57,997 bases of DNA from an uncultured Eubacterium sp. (lineage in GTDB: Bacteria; Bacillota; Clostridia; Lachnospirales; Lachnospiraceae): positions 1 to 57,997 of the forward strand of contig CAMEVC010000015.1 in NCBI GenBank assembly GCA_945939115.1, given 5' to 3'. The notes beneath the pieces were generated by a model, which saw nothing but the letters and a program-made list of their open reading frames with translations, had not been told where the DNA came from and made no database searches. Positions 15,226-24,234 of this stretch are shown here, in pieces. Position 1 is the stretch's first letter; every line of letters begins with the position of its first letter. A program made the translations under genes and the position numbers.

Positions 15226-16323
15226 CTACTCACCCTTATATGCCTTTCCTATCTCACCTGTAAGAGACGCCAGTATCTTTAATATCATTGTACGTTCCGT
15301 TCTGTCTAAAGCCCTGAAAGATTTCAGCACTGTATTGATACTCTTAAACTTCGCAATGCTGATTTCTGACAGATTCTTAGCCCCACTGGCAGATACCAGT
15401 GCGAACAATGTATCTACAAATTCCGCTCTCTGCTCATATGACAGACCTTCTATCCATGCACTTAATGCCTTGTTAAGCTTACGGCTTCTTGGACTTAAAT
15501 CCTCCATCTTCTCGAACTCAGGACCGATAACCTGCCATGACATGGAATCATGCTGCATCACACCTGTCTGGCTGCTCTTAACAACATCATAATCCTCTCC
15601 GTGGTTAAGCAGCATTCCGACAACTGAACCATATGGTACAATGCTTTTAATCTTAGGGAGAATTGCAATGTAATCGTCTTTCTTTACAAATTCACTGTCA
15701 AATCCCGGACCGTCATTATTGTAAACAGCAATAATCCTTTTCTTAATTGACGGTCTCGCAAAAACTGCGGCATATACCGCCAGGTTTCCTCCCTTGGAAT
15801 GTCCTCCGAATATAAGCTTACCCTCCGGTCTCTCAATAGTTGTATCCACATATTTCACCGCATCTTTCTGCGACGGAACAGGAGATATGAAGCTCATATT
15901 AAAATCTTCTTTCCAGCCAACAAGTGTATCATCTGTACCCCTGAACGCGATATAAGTAGTTCTGTTATCAATTCTTATATGAAAAGCTGAGAACTGCTCC
16001 TCCTTGCCGCCATCTACATAATCAACATAATTAGTAAGTACTAATGAACCAAATCTCTTTGTGGCTGCCGCTTCACGCATAAGAAATGGTGCTTTGCCAA
16101 TAAATGACTTACACCTTTTTATCTCCTTCTCATCGTGGATATCAAAAAAAGTAGCTGATGCCTCAGCCAGGGTAATACTTTCAACACTTCCGGGTACCGG
16201 AACAATTCCAGCCATATCTACATACGCAATCTGTGCAAGTATTAGATTGTCCACATCATTAAAGGGCGCCTGGCTAAAATCCAGATCTCCTCTCCATTTT
16301 AAATAATCGGAAACATTGCTCAT
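15226..16323 (-). CDS. Mbeg1-like (DUF2974) alpha/beta hydrolase
   Basis: The 365-residue protein contains the nucleophile elbow GGHSKGG (Ser near residue 170) and the sequence ITYIAFRGTDDT-like wording upstream (RTTYIAFRGTDDTLVGWKED), both typical of the DUF2974/Mbeg1 lipase-like family. A catalytic Asp and His follow (NNDGPGFDSE, and QHDSMSWQV near 270). It has no signal peptide. It is the fourth gene of the trk operon, five bases after trkH. The natural substrate is unknown; lipase or esterase activity is the family expectation. Confidence 0.88.
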   Translation of the reverse strand: MSNVSDYLKWRGDLDFSQAPFNDVDNLILAQIAYVDMAGIVPVPGSVESITLAEASATFFDIHDEKEIKRCKSFIGKAPFLMREAAATKRFGSLVLTNYVDYVDGGKEEQFSAFHIRIDNRTTYIAFRGTDDTLVGWKEDFNMSFISPVPSQKDAVKYVDTTIERPEGKLIFGGHSKGGNLAVYAAVFARPSIKKRIIAVYNNDGPGFDSEFVKKDDYIAILPKIKSIVPYGSVVGMLLNHGEDYDVVKSSQTGVMQHDSMSWQVIGPEFEKMEDLSPRSRKLNKALSAWIEGLSYEQRAEFVDTLFALVSASGAKNLSEISIAKFKSINTVLKSFRALDRTERTMILKILASLTGEIGKAYKGE

Positions 16324-16328
16324 AAAAA

Positions 16329-17813
16329 CTACCTCATATGTCTACGCATTTTCCTCTCGGAAATCTTCTTGGTTACAAGCTCCTTCCATACAGAAGGGGT
16401 AAATAATATAATCAGTGGAAACAATTCCAGACGTCCCGCAAGCATATCAAACATCAAAACATATTTGCTAAAATATGTATAGCTGCTGAAATTCTGTGTA
16501 GGACCTACTCCCGCAAGTCCCGGGCCTATATTGTTAATTGTTGCCGCCACTGCTGTAAAGTTGGTCACCAGGTCTTTCCCCTCTATGGATATAAGCATAA
16601 GGGAACCTGTAAATATTATTATAAATGTAATAAAATATATACATACAGACCTGGAGGTCTCACTGTCCACCGGCTTTCCTTCTATCTTGATTGTTCTGAC
16701 GCTCTTAGGATGAATGTATAGCTGAATTTCCCTTACAATCGTCTTGAACCCTATTATACATCGTGACACCTTAATTCCGCCACCTGTACTTCCTGCACAT
16801 GCACCGATGAACATTATAAGAACAATCACCGTTTTGGACAAGGACGGCCACAGGTCATAATCCACGGAAGAAAATCCTGTAGTAGTGATAATCGAAGCTA
16901 CCTGAAACATGGCAGTTCTCAGTGTGCGCTCGACAGCTCCGAGGCTTCTGTATATATTTGCAAATATAATGGCTGTGGATACTATAATTATTCCCAGATA
17001 GCATCTTACCTCTTCCATTCTGACAGCCTTCTTAATCTGACGGAGTACAATCAGATAATACGCATTGAAATTAACTCCGAACAGTATCATAAATATCGTT
17101 ACAACCCACTGAATATATGGTGAATAGCCGGAAAGACTGTCATTTCTCACACCAAATCCACCGGTTCCTGCTGTTGCCATAGCAGTATTGACAGCATCAA
17201 GAAATGACATTCCTCCAAACAGAAGCAGTATAATCTGCATTACTGTCATTCCAAAATATATAATATACAAAATTCTTGCTGTATACCGCATTTTAGGCAC
17301 CAGTTTCCTGACAGATGGCCCCGGGCTTTCCGCTTTCATCAGATTGATATTGGAGCCTCCCGTAAGAGGGATAATTGCAAGCAGAAATACCAGAACACCC
17401 ATACCTCCAATCCAGTGTGTGAAGCATCTCCAGAACATTATACTCTGTGACAGGCATTCCACATCATTGAGAATACTTGCTCCGGTTGTTGTGAATCCTG
17501 ATACTGTCTCAAAAAGTGCATCTGTAAATGAGGGAATCTCCCCGCTGATAAAGAAAGGGAGACATCCGAATATACTCATTAATATCCAGCAAAGCGCTGT
17601 AGTGACACATCCTTCTTTCAGATAAAATACAGTGTTACGAGGCTTTTTAATTGTCATGAGTACACCGCACAGGGTACACAGTACAATAGTAACCAGAAAT
17701 GCGTATGTAGCATCCTCCCTGTACACAATTCCGACAATTACAGGAATCAGCATAAGTGCGGCTTCTATTTTTAAAACATGCCCAAGAATATATCTGACAA
17801 TAGAACTGTTCAT
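16329..17813 (-). CDS. trkH: TrkH-type potassium uptake membrane subunit
   Basis: The 494-residue protein has about ten to twelve membrane segments and the repeated pore loops of the TrkH/KtrB family: TVSGFTTTGAS, ATAGTGGFG, SIITTTGFSSVD and NNIGPGLAGVGP. Those are the four selectivity-filter repeats, and each has the conserved Gly. It conducts K+ (perhaps with Na+ or H+) under control of the TrkA regulatory ring. It lies 18 bases after trkA and 5 bases before the hydrolase gene, on one operon. The start has no competing upstream ATG. Confidence 0.96.
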   Translation of the reverse strand: MNSSIVRYILGHVLKIEAALMLIPVIVGIVYREDATYAFLVTIVLCTLCGVLMTIKKPRNTVFYLKEGCVTTALCWILMSIFGCLPFFISGEIPSFTDALFETVSGFTTTGASILNDVECLSQSIMFWRCFTHWIGGMGVLVFLLAIIPLTGGSNINLMKAESPGPSVRKLVPKMRYTARILYIIYFGMTVMQIILLLFGGMSFLDAVNTAMATAGTGGFGVRNDSLSGYSPYIQWVVTIFMILFGVNFNAYYLIVLRQIKKAVRMEEVRCYLGIIIVSTAIIFANIYRSLGAVERTLRTAMFQVASIITTTGFSSVDYDLWPSLSKTVIVLIMFIGACAGSTGGGIKVSRCIIGFKTIVREIQLYIHPKSVRTIKIEGKPVDSETSRSVCIYFITFIIIFTGSLMLISIEGKDLVTNFTAVAATINNIGPGLAGVGPTQNFSSYTYFSKYVLMFDMLAGRLELFPLIILFTPSVWKELVTKKISERKMRRHMR

Positions 17814-17831
17814 ATCTGTTCCTGACCTCTC

Positions 17832-19223
17832 TTACTTAAGAATATCTGTTATTGCATCAAAACCGGTGTGAGTAGTAACAATAACAACAGTATCTCCAAC
17901 CATAACGCAATCTGTACCACTCGGTATAATTATCCTGCCATTGCGGTTTATAAGTGCAATAAGCAGATTGCTTTTTAATTTAAGTTCCATAAGAGGTATA
18001 TCTGTCACTGCTGACTCCTTGTCGACATTAAACTCTATCGCTTCTGCCTTCTGGTCAAACAAATGATACAATGTCTGAATATTATTACTTCCCATGGACT
18101 CTTTCTTAGCTCTGACATATGCAATAATTGCTTCCGATGTGATATATCTTGGATATATGACACTTCCTAAATCAAGGCTTTCAATCACACTGCCAAATCC
18201 CATTCTCGTAATCTTGGTTATACATTTGGCTTTAGAGATCTTTCTGGCATAAAGGGTAAGCATTACATTCTCCTCATCGATTCCTGTGAGCGGAACAAAG
18301 CTCTCTACATACTCTATTCCCTCTTCCCTTAACAATCCCTCATCGGTACCATCCCCATTGATTACAACTGCCGCTGGCAGCTCTTCGCTGAGTTTCATGG
18401 CTCTGTCTTTATCATTCTCAATAATCTTGACATTAATACCCATGTTGATAAGCTGCTTAGCCAGATAATAAGCTACTCTGCCACCACCTACAATCATGGT
18501 ACTCTTAACCTGATGTGTCTGTAATCCAACACTGGAAAGAAAATGTTTAGCATTTTTTCTTGAAGCTATAAACGAAATCTTGTCCTCGGCATGAATAACA
18601 AAATGTCCGGAAGGAATAAACACCTCTCCATTCCTCTCTATGGCGCATATAAGCACCTTTGATGATGCAGCCTTGGAAATCTCCGCAAGAGTGTGGTCAC
18701 ACATCAGATTGCCGGATGGAACCTTAATCTTAATCATCTCCGCCTGTCCATGTGCAAATGTACATATATCCAGTGCTGTCGGCATACACAATACACGTGC
18801 AACTTCATTAGCTGTTTCTAATTCCGGATTAATAATCATTGCAAGCCCAAGTCTTCCCCTGAGGAACGAAGCTTCCTGACTGTACTCAGGCGTCCTTACT
18901 CTTGCTATTGCTTCACATCTTCCTGCCCTCCTGGCAAGCGTACAGCAGAGAAGATTAAGCTCATCAGAATCCGTAACTGAAATCAGAAGGTCAGCATCAT
19001 CAATTCCCGCTTCCTTCTGAACTGCAAAGCTTGCGCCATTCCCCTCTACCCCCATAACATCATATGTGCTGGTTATATCCTCAAGCCTCTTTCTATTCTT
19101 ATCAATAAGAGTAATGTCATGATTCTCTCTGCTAAGCCTCTCAACAAGGGTGGCACCCACTTTGCCACCGCCAACAATAATAATATTAAGCCCTTCTTTT
19201 CTGGACTTACCCCTCAATAGCAT
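17832..19223 (-). CDS. trkA: TrkA-type potassium transport regulator
   Basis: Two tandem RCK units are visible: the first Rossmann domain starts IIVGGGKVGATL (about residue 15) and the second STMIVGGGRVAYYLAKQ (about 240). Each is followed by a TrkA-C-like domain. The protein binds NAD(H)/ATP on the cytoplasmic face and gates TrkH. The length of 463 is normal for two-RCK TrkA. AGGGAGGAT lies before the chosen ATG. It lies 22 bases after the 75-residue gene and 18 bases before trkH. Confidence 0.97.
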   Translation of the reverse strand: MLLRGKSRKEGLNIIIVGGGKVGATLVERLSRENHDITLIDKNRKRLEDITSTYDVMGVEGNGASFAVQKEAGIDDADLLISVTDSDELNLLCCTLARRAGRCEAIARVRTPEYSQEASFLRGRLGLAMIINPELETANEVARVLCMPTALDICTFAHGQAEMIKIKVPSGNLMCDHTLAEISKAASSKVLICAIERNGEVFIPSGHFVIHAEDKISFIASRKNAKHFLSSVGLQTHQVKSTMIVGGGRVAYYLAKQLINMGINVKIIENDKDRAMKLSEELPAAVVINGDGTDEGLLREEGIEYVESFVPLTGIDEENVMLTLYARKISKAKCITKITRMGFGSVIESLDLGSVIYPRYITSEAIIAYVRAKKESMGSNNIQTLYHLFDQKAEAIEFNVDKESAVTDIPLMELKLKSNLLIALINRNGRIIIPSGTDCVMVGDTVVIVTTHTGFDAITDILK

Positions 19224-19245
19224 AATATCCTCCCTGTTCCTGATA

Positions 19246-19473
19246 TTATTTTGATATATCCTTTAATTCCGAAAGCAGTTCCAGATCAGACTGCTGCACC
19301 TTAATATTAGACGTTATAGGCTGCTCTCCCGGATTAGTCACTGTAATCTCAATAACAGTTCCCTCTCTCAATCCTCCGGCAAAACACCTGTTTAGAAAAG
19401 CAACAAATTTCGGATGATTATTTTGAAACTTGTTCCTGGCATTCATTAACTTAATAATTGACCCTGGATTCAT
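19246..19473 (-). CDS. conserved small protein upstream of trkA, 75 aa
   Basis: I place the start at an ATG seven bases after GGAG; an in-frame extension to 19575 would add 34 hydrophobic residues without a ribosome site and run into AT-rich leader. The protein has a helical N-terminus (MNPGSIIKLMNARNKF, NHPKFVAFLNRC) and then strands around ITVTNPGEQPITSNIKV. No known domain is recognised. It is the first gene of the trkA-trkH operon and may be co-regulated with potassium uptake, but nothing shows a direct link. Confidence 0.7.
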   Translation of the reverse strand: MNPGSIIKLMNARNKFQNNHPKFVAFLNRCFAGGLREGTVIEITVTNPGEQPITSNIKVQQSDLELLSELKDISK

Positions 19474-19568
19474 AAGTAATCTCCATTCTTTTTCATTAAT
19501 ATTTAACAGTATGCAAAGTATACCATATTCTTTAAAATTAATAAATTTAAAAAAAATCAAAAAAATTG

Positions 19569-19597
19569 TTGACAAGATGTTCTTAATCCGTTATTAT
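19569..19597 (+). promoter_or_regulatory. tRNA-Gly promoter
   Basis: TTGACA (19569-19574), exactly 17 bases, TATTAT (19592-19597), 13 bases before the first tRNA base. A near-consensus sigma-A promoter. Confidence 0.85.
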
Positions 19598-19610
19598 CAT
19601 AAATGTGCTT

Positions 19611-19682
<72 letters not shown>

Positions 19683-19694
19683 CTTTTTAATTTT

Positions 19695-19722
19695 AGCGGA
19701 AATGCTTTAAAGCATTTCCGCT
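19695..19722 (+). terminator. tRNA-Gly terminator
   Basis: A perfect 28-base palindrome (arms 19695-19708 and 19709-19722, AGCGGAAATGC and its complement) followed by ATTTTGATG. It may also serve the convergent pepF gene that ends at 19760. Confidence 0.85.
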
Positions 19723-19759
19723 ATTTTGATGTATAAGAAAAATTGTGGGACATAAAACT

Positions 19760-21532
19760 TTACCACTGTGAAAGCAGCTCTCCAAACACATCAAGTGCAT
19801 CCTGCACAACCTGTGGTGAATTCATATCTATTCCGCACAGCTTGAGAAGTTCAATCGGATGTTTACTGCAGCCACCAGATAAAAACTGTCTGTATCCTTT
19901 AATGACTGACTCATCCCCGGCAAGTATTCTGGAAGATATAGCAATTGCCGCAGAATACCCTGTTGCATACTGATACACATAAAACGGCGTATAAAAATGC
20001 GGTATTCTAGCCCATTCACAGGCTATTTCCTCATCTATCACCATATTTTCACCAAAATACTTCTCGTTGAGCTGTCTGTACATTTCGCACAGGCTTTCGG
20101 CTGAAAGCACCTCTCCCCTCTCGGCTCTTGCGTGGGCTTCCATCTCGAATTCAGCAAACATTGTCTGCCTGTAGAGGGTTCCCTTGAACTGCTCGTAGAA
20201 ATGATTGAGAAGATATCTTCTCCTTTTCTCGTCCTCCGTGTTCTTTAACATATACTGCATAAGCAGCGCCTCATTACAAGTTGAAGCCACCTCTGCCACA
20301 AATATCTTATACCCCGCATAAATATATGGCTGGCTTGTATTGGAGTAATATGTGTGCATTGCATGTCCCATCTCATGAATAAGTGTAAACACATCATTAA
20401 GCGTATTCTGATAATTAAGAAATACATATGGATGTGTCCCATAGGCTCCCCATGAAAATGCTCCCGAGCGTTTTCCCGTATTCTCATACACGTCCACCCA
20501 GCCATTGTCAAAGCCTTCCTTAATATGGGAAACATACTCCTCTCCCATTGGCTCTAGTGCCTTAATCACTATTTCCTTGGCCTCTTCATAGGTTATTTTC
20601 CATGATATATTCTCTACCATCGGTGCATATATATCATAAAAATGCAGTTCATCCACTTTGAGGGCATTTTTCCTTATTTCCACATATCGGTGCATCTTGT
20701 CAAGGTTCTTATTTACAGTGTCAATAAGATTCTTATACACACTCTCAGGTATGAATGAGCCATCAAGATACATATCAAGCGTTGATGCATATCCCCGGGC
20801 TTGTGCATAGAACATCGCCTGCTTTACATTCCCGTAAAATGCCGATGCAAGAGTGTTTATATAAGCCTTATACTGCTTATAAAGCGCCTCGAAAGCATCT
20901 TTTCTTACTGTCCGGTTCTGGCTTTCCATAAATGTAACGTAATTGCCGTTAGTAAGTTCTATTTCTGTTCCATCCTCACTCTTTATTTCCCCGAACCTGA
21001 CATCTGCATTGTTAAACTTAGAGAACACCTCATTTGGAACTGTGGACATCTGTGAAGCCTTTGCAAGAAGAGCCTCCTCCTTCTCAGAGAGAGTATGCTC
21101 CTTCTGTGCCAGACAATCCTCTATAAAATGTCTGTATTCTGACAATTTATCATTACATCTGAAGAAATCTGCCAGTTTTTCCTCAGGAATAGATACAAGC
21201 TCCGGCTCTAAAAATGCGTATTTCTCTGACACTTTCATGACTGCTATCTGCGCTTTTCCGGACATTTCCTGATATGTTGCATTGCCTGTATCCTCGTAAT
21301 ATTTCATAAATGCATATACGTACACTTTCTCCGCCACATACTCTGCGTTCTCATATTCCTTTAATGCATTGTATAGATTATCGGATGAATCCCCTATATG
21401 TCCCTTATATGTTCCGGGCTGTCCTGCATCCCCGCAAACCTTTTTATAGTCCTTTTCCCAGGCCTCATCTGTAGAATACAGGTCATTTACAGCCCATTTA
21501 AACTCATCGTCAATTTCACTTCTTACTGGCAT
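19760..21532 (-). CDS. pepF: oligoendopeptidase F
   Basis: This M3-family zinc metallopeptidase cuts oligopeptides in the cytoplasm. The zinc site LIHEMGHAMHTYYS lies near residue 385, with a downstream Glu-rich helix that holds the third ligand. The 590-residue length fits PepF. I start at the ATG of MPVRSEIDDEF, six bases after GGGAGGG; the upstream in-frame extension (33 residues) crosses a hairpin element and lacks a ribosome site. Gene is monocistronic. A terminator and a dispersed hairpin element lie upstream. Confidence 0.96.
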   Translation of the reverse strand: MPVRSEIDDEFKWAVNDLYSTDEAWEKDYKKVCGDAGQPGTYKGHIGDSSDNLYNALKEYENAEYVAEKVYVYAFMKYYEDTGNATYQEMSGKAQIAVMKVSEKYAFLEPELVSIPEEKLADFFRCNDKLSEYRHFIEDCLAQKEHTLSEKEEALLAKASQMSTVPNEVFSKFNNADVRFGEIKSEDGTEIELTNGNYVTFMESQNRTVRKDAFEALYKQYKAYINTLASAFYGNVKQAMFYAQARGYASTLDMYLDGSFIPESVYKNLIDTVNKNLDKMHRYVEIRKNALKVDELHFYDIYAPMVENISWKITYEEAKEIVIKALEPMGEEYVSHIKEGFDNGWVDVYENTGKRSGAFSWGAYGTHPYVFLNYQNTLNDVFTLIHEMGHAMHTYYSNTSQPYIYAGYKIFVAEVASTCNEALLMQYMLKNTEDEKRRRYLLNHFYEQFKGTLYRQTMFAEFEMEAHARAERGEVLSAESLCEMYRQLNEKYFGENMVIDEEIACEWARIPHFYTPFYVYQYATGYSAAIAISSRILAGDESVIKGYRQFLSGGCSKHPIELLKLCGIDMNSPQVVQDALDVFGELLSQW

Positions 21533-21578
21533 TCTTTTCCCTCCCATATATTGAATAAAATGTGCGCTAAAAGGAGCT

Positions 21579-21597
21579 ACGTGCGCCGCAAGGCGCA
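21579..21597. repeat. dispersed hairpin element, copy 1
   Basis: ACGTGCGCCGCAAGGCGCA, identical to 35001-35019. The stem TGCGCC/GGCGCA has a GCAA loop on the plus strand. On the minus strand it follows a terminator-like hairpin and T-rich tail, as do the two other copies. A second GCGCACA lies 15 bases further on. Confidence 0.75.
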
Positions 21598-21605
21598 AAC
21601 AAAAT

Positions 21606-21637
21606 GAGTCCATAACAGCCCAGGCTGTCACAGACTC
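21606..21637 (-). terminator. degV terminator
   Basis: Outer stem GAGTC/GACTC (21633-21637 and 21606-21610) and inner stem ACAGCC/GGCTGT (21615-21620, 21623-21628), followed on the minus strand by ATTTTGTTTG. It lies 13 bases after the degV stop. Confidence 0.65.
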
Positions 21638-21649
21638 TTCTTTCGTATA

Positions 21650-22525
21650 TTAGTCAAGTTCCGGCAGATATGCTGATAATGCTATCGCAAGTGCTCCCTG
21701 GCCTATATGGCATGCAACCGAAAGCGACAGTGGGTCCATATGGAAATCATACTGTGGGAAAGTCTTCTTCACAAGTTCAGCCAACTCCTGCGCCTCCTCC
21801 GGATTACCTGAATAAGCCACCTCCATATGCATCTTACCTGCCTTGGCATATTCTGCAAATCTTGTATCGAGATCATCCTGAATGGCCTTCAGCATTATCT
21901 TCTTAGCCGATGCCTTTCCTCTTGCCTTGGCAAACGCATCAAGCTTCTCCCCCTGTATCTGGAGTACCGGATTCAGCTTTAACATTGTTCCTATTGCCGC
22001 TGCTGCCGGTGTTATTCTTCCACCTTTCTTAAGATACTTAAGGGTTTCCAACGTAATATATATACTGGACTCCATCTTATGCTTTTCAAGAATATCCTTA
22101 ATCTGCTCTGCACTATAACCTCTGTCAGCCAGCTTCATTGCATCAAGAACAGACTGCCTCATAGTTACAGATATTCTCTGGTTATTGACTACCTGCACCT
22201 TACCGTCATAATCCTGTGCTATCATAGTTGCTGTCTGACATGTGCCACTCAGTCCACTGGACATAGGAATATATACCACTTCATCATTATCCTTAAGAAG
22301 CTCGTCAAATGCGTCCTGCATCTCACCGATTGACGGCTGTGATGTGGATATGTCAGCATCACCCTTTAATCTCTCATAGAATTCTTCCTGTGACAGACTG
22401 ATATCTTCAAAATACTGCTCACCATCAATAAAAAACGGCATTGGCAGTACTTTTACTCCTAATTCCTTAGACTGTTCCTGTGTAATTCCGCTATTACTGT
22501 CTGTAAGTATGGCTACTCTACCCAT
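21650..22525 (-). CDS. DegV family fatty-acid-binding protein
   Basis: The N-terminus VAILTDSNSGITQEQ and the motif YIPMSSGLSGTCQTA (Ser near residue 95) are those of DegV proteins, which bind a fatty acid and act as FakB-like partners of fatty-acid kinase. Length of 291 is normal. A GGAGG site lies before the ATG. It is a single gene with its own terminator; no fakA gene is in the window. Which fatty acid it carries cannot be told from the sequence. Confidence 0.93.
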   Translation of the reverse strand: MGRVAILTDSNSGITQEQSKELGVKVLPMPFFIDGEQYFEDISLSQEEFYERLKGDADISTSQPSIGEMQDAFDELLKDNDEVVYIPMSSGLSGTCQTATMIAQDYDGKVQVVNNQRISVTMRQSVLDAMKLADRGYSAEQIKDILEKHKMESSIYITLETLKYLKKGGRITPAAAAIGTMLKLNPVLQIQGEKLDAFAKARGKASAKKIMLKAIQDDLDTRFAEYAKAGKMHMEVAYSGNPEEAQELAELVKKTFPQYDFHMDPLSLSVACHIGQGALAIALSAYLPELD

Positions 22526-22677
22526 GTATATCCTCCCAACAACCTATTGCCTGTTATTCTTTAATTCTGTTATACTTTCATATATACTTTTATATAGTAA
22601 GGCATTTTAGCTTTTTTGTAAACCAAAGTTCCTTATTACAATGTAATTTTTTATAAATCAGGAGGATATATATTAAC

Positions 22678-23472
22678 ATGGAATACATTTTTATTGAATC
22701 CATGGACAAGAAAATACAGGCAGCTTTCACATCTTTAGTAAATGCCTGTGATGGCTATGAGCCTTTCTATTCTTACGAAGCTGATTCAAGGTTTCTACAG
22801 TGTGCTCTTATCAGTTCAGATTGTGACAGGGTAATCATTCATGGATTTGTTGGCGTTATGATTGACCCAGAATCCAAAACCGCCGAAGTCTCGGGAATGG
22901 TGGAGCCTGCTTACAGGCTGAAAGGTCATTTCCGTGAAATGATTACGATGTGTCTTAAATGTATTAACAGACAGGGAGATTTTAAACTTCTTGCACCGGT
23001 TAGTGCATCCTCCCCTATAGGCTCACTATGCGGTGAATATGCATTTTCTGAATATTTATATAAGATTAATTATTCTGATTATTCTTCTTTTCCGGCACCG
23101 GCATGCCTGGAACCTGAAGGAGCAGAATATTTTCTGGATGAAAATGAATTTCTTATGTATCTTCCGGCATATGAAGAACCTGTGGGAATTCTTGAACTGG
23201 ACAGGCAGAACACATTTGTCAATATATACGGTGTATATGTAGATAAATCCTTAAGAGGCTGCGGTATCGGCACCTGCCTTATGACACATTTTCTCAGGGA
23301 ATACTTCAGCAAGGAATACTTCGGTAATAACCGTCTACCGCTTGTGCTTAATGTCTCAGGACGCAACCCTGCTGCCCTGTCATTATATAAAAAATGCGGC
23401 TTTACCGAAGCAAGCCGCATTAATTATCATTATATCAATTGTCGGTTCAGTCCTGATTCTTTGCTGCGATGA
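22678..23472 (+). CDS. GNAT-family N-acetyltransferase
   Basis: The C-terminal part has the GNAT pattern: NIYGVYVDKSLRGCGIGTCL (acetyl-CoA loop RGCGIG near residue 198) and LNVSGRNPAALSLYKKCGF (end of the fold). The N-terminal half, about residues 30-140, may be a second, degenerate GNAT domain. An AGGAGGATATATATTAAC leader with ribosome site precedes the ATG. Its 3' end overlaps the convergent dapB gene by 26 bases. The acetyl acceptor is unknown. Confidence 0.9.
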   Translation: MEYIFIESMDKKIQAAFTSLVNACDGYEPFYSYEADSRFLQCALISSDCDRVIIHGFVGVMIDPESKTAEVSGMVEPAYRLKGHFREMITMCLKCINRQGDFKLLAPVSASSPIGSLCGEYAFSEYLYKINYSDYSSFPAPACLEPEGAEYFLDENEFLMYLPAYEEPVGILELDRQNTFVNIYGVYVDKSLRGCGIGTCLMTHFLREYFSKEYFGNNRLPLVLNVSGRNPAALSLYKKCGFTEASRINYHYINCRFSPDSLLR

Positions 23473-24217
23473 CATCGCCCATATCATACATTCCAGCCGG
23501 CTTTCCTGCAAGGAACTTGGCAGCTTCAACTGCTCCCTTTGCAAATACTGCCTTGGAATGTGCTGTGTGCTTGAACTCTATAACCTCATCCTCACCGGCA
23601 AATATTACTTCATGCTCACCGACGATTGTTCCGCCCCTTACTGCGCTGATACCGATTTCCTTAGGGTCTCTCTTCTGCCTTAACTGGCTTCTGTCATATC
23701 TGTAGAAATATCCATCATCCAGAACTTCCTTCATGGAATCTGCAAGTGCAAGAGCTGTTCCGCTCGGCGCATCCAGCTTCTGATTGTGGTGCTTCTCAAC
23801 TATCTCGATATCATATCCCGCAGATGCAAATACCTTGGCTGCATCCTGAAGAAGTTTAAATAACGTATTAATTCCTAAAGACATATTAGCTGACCTTAAC
23901 ACAGCAGCCTCCTCTGACGCTGCATTAATTGATGCTATCTGCTCATCGCTAAGACCTGTTGTGCATATTACAGCAGGTATCTTAGTCTCCTTAATATAAT
24001 CTATAAGTGCATCCACAGCTTTAGCTGAAGCGAAATCAATGATAACGTCCGCCTCCACGCTGCACTCCTTAAGAGAAGCATATACCGGGTATGGGTTATG
24101 TCCATCATCGCGAAGGTCAATACCTGCCACAATCTCTACATCAGCATCATTAGCAGCTATTCCTGTGATAACCTGACCCATATGGCCGTTACAGCCATGC
24201 ATAATTATTCTTGTCAT
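23447..24217 (-). CDS. dapB: 4-hydroxy-tetrahydrodipicolinate reductase
   Basis: DapB reduces the DapA product with NAD(P)H in the diaminopimelate/lysine pathway. Visible are the nucleotide loop GCNGHMGQVI (about residues 8-17), ICTTGLSDEQ, and the signature EKHHNQKLDAPSGTAL (about 140-155) with the catalytic His and the Lys. The length of 256 is usual. It lies 17 bases after dapA, in one operon behind the lysine riboswitch. The 3' end overlaps the GNAT gene on the other strand. Confidence 0.98.
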   Translation of the reverse strand: MTRIIMHGCNGHMGQVITGIAANDADVEIVAGIDLRDDGHNPYPVYASLKECSVEADVIIDFASAKAVDALIDYIKETKIPAVICTTGLSDEQIASINAASEEAAVLRSANMSLGINTLFKLLQDAAKVFASAGYDIEIVEKHHNQKLDAPSGTALALADSMKEVLDDGYFYRYDRSQLRQKRDPKEIGISAVRGGTIVGEHEVIFAGEDEVIEFKHTAHSKAVFAKGAVEAAKFLAGKPAGMYDMGDVIAAKNQD

Positions 24218-24234
24218 CTTAATTCTCCTGTCTG

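Noticed and set aside
19473-19575. Longer start for the 75-residue protein upstream of trkA
   Set aside because: The extension has no ribosome site and consists of hydrophobic residues from AT-rich leader; the internal ATG has GGAG at good spacing.
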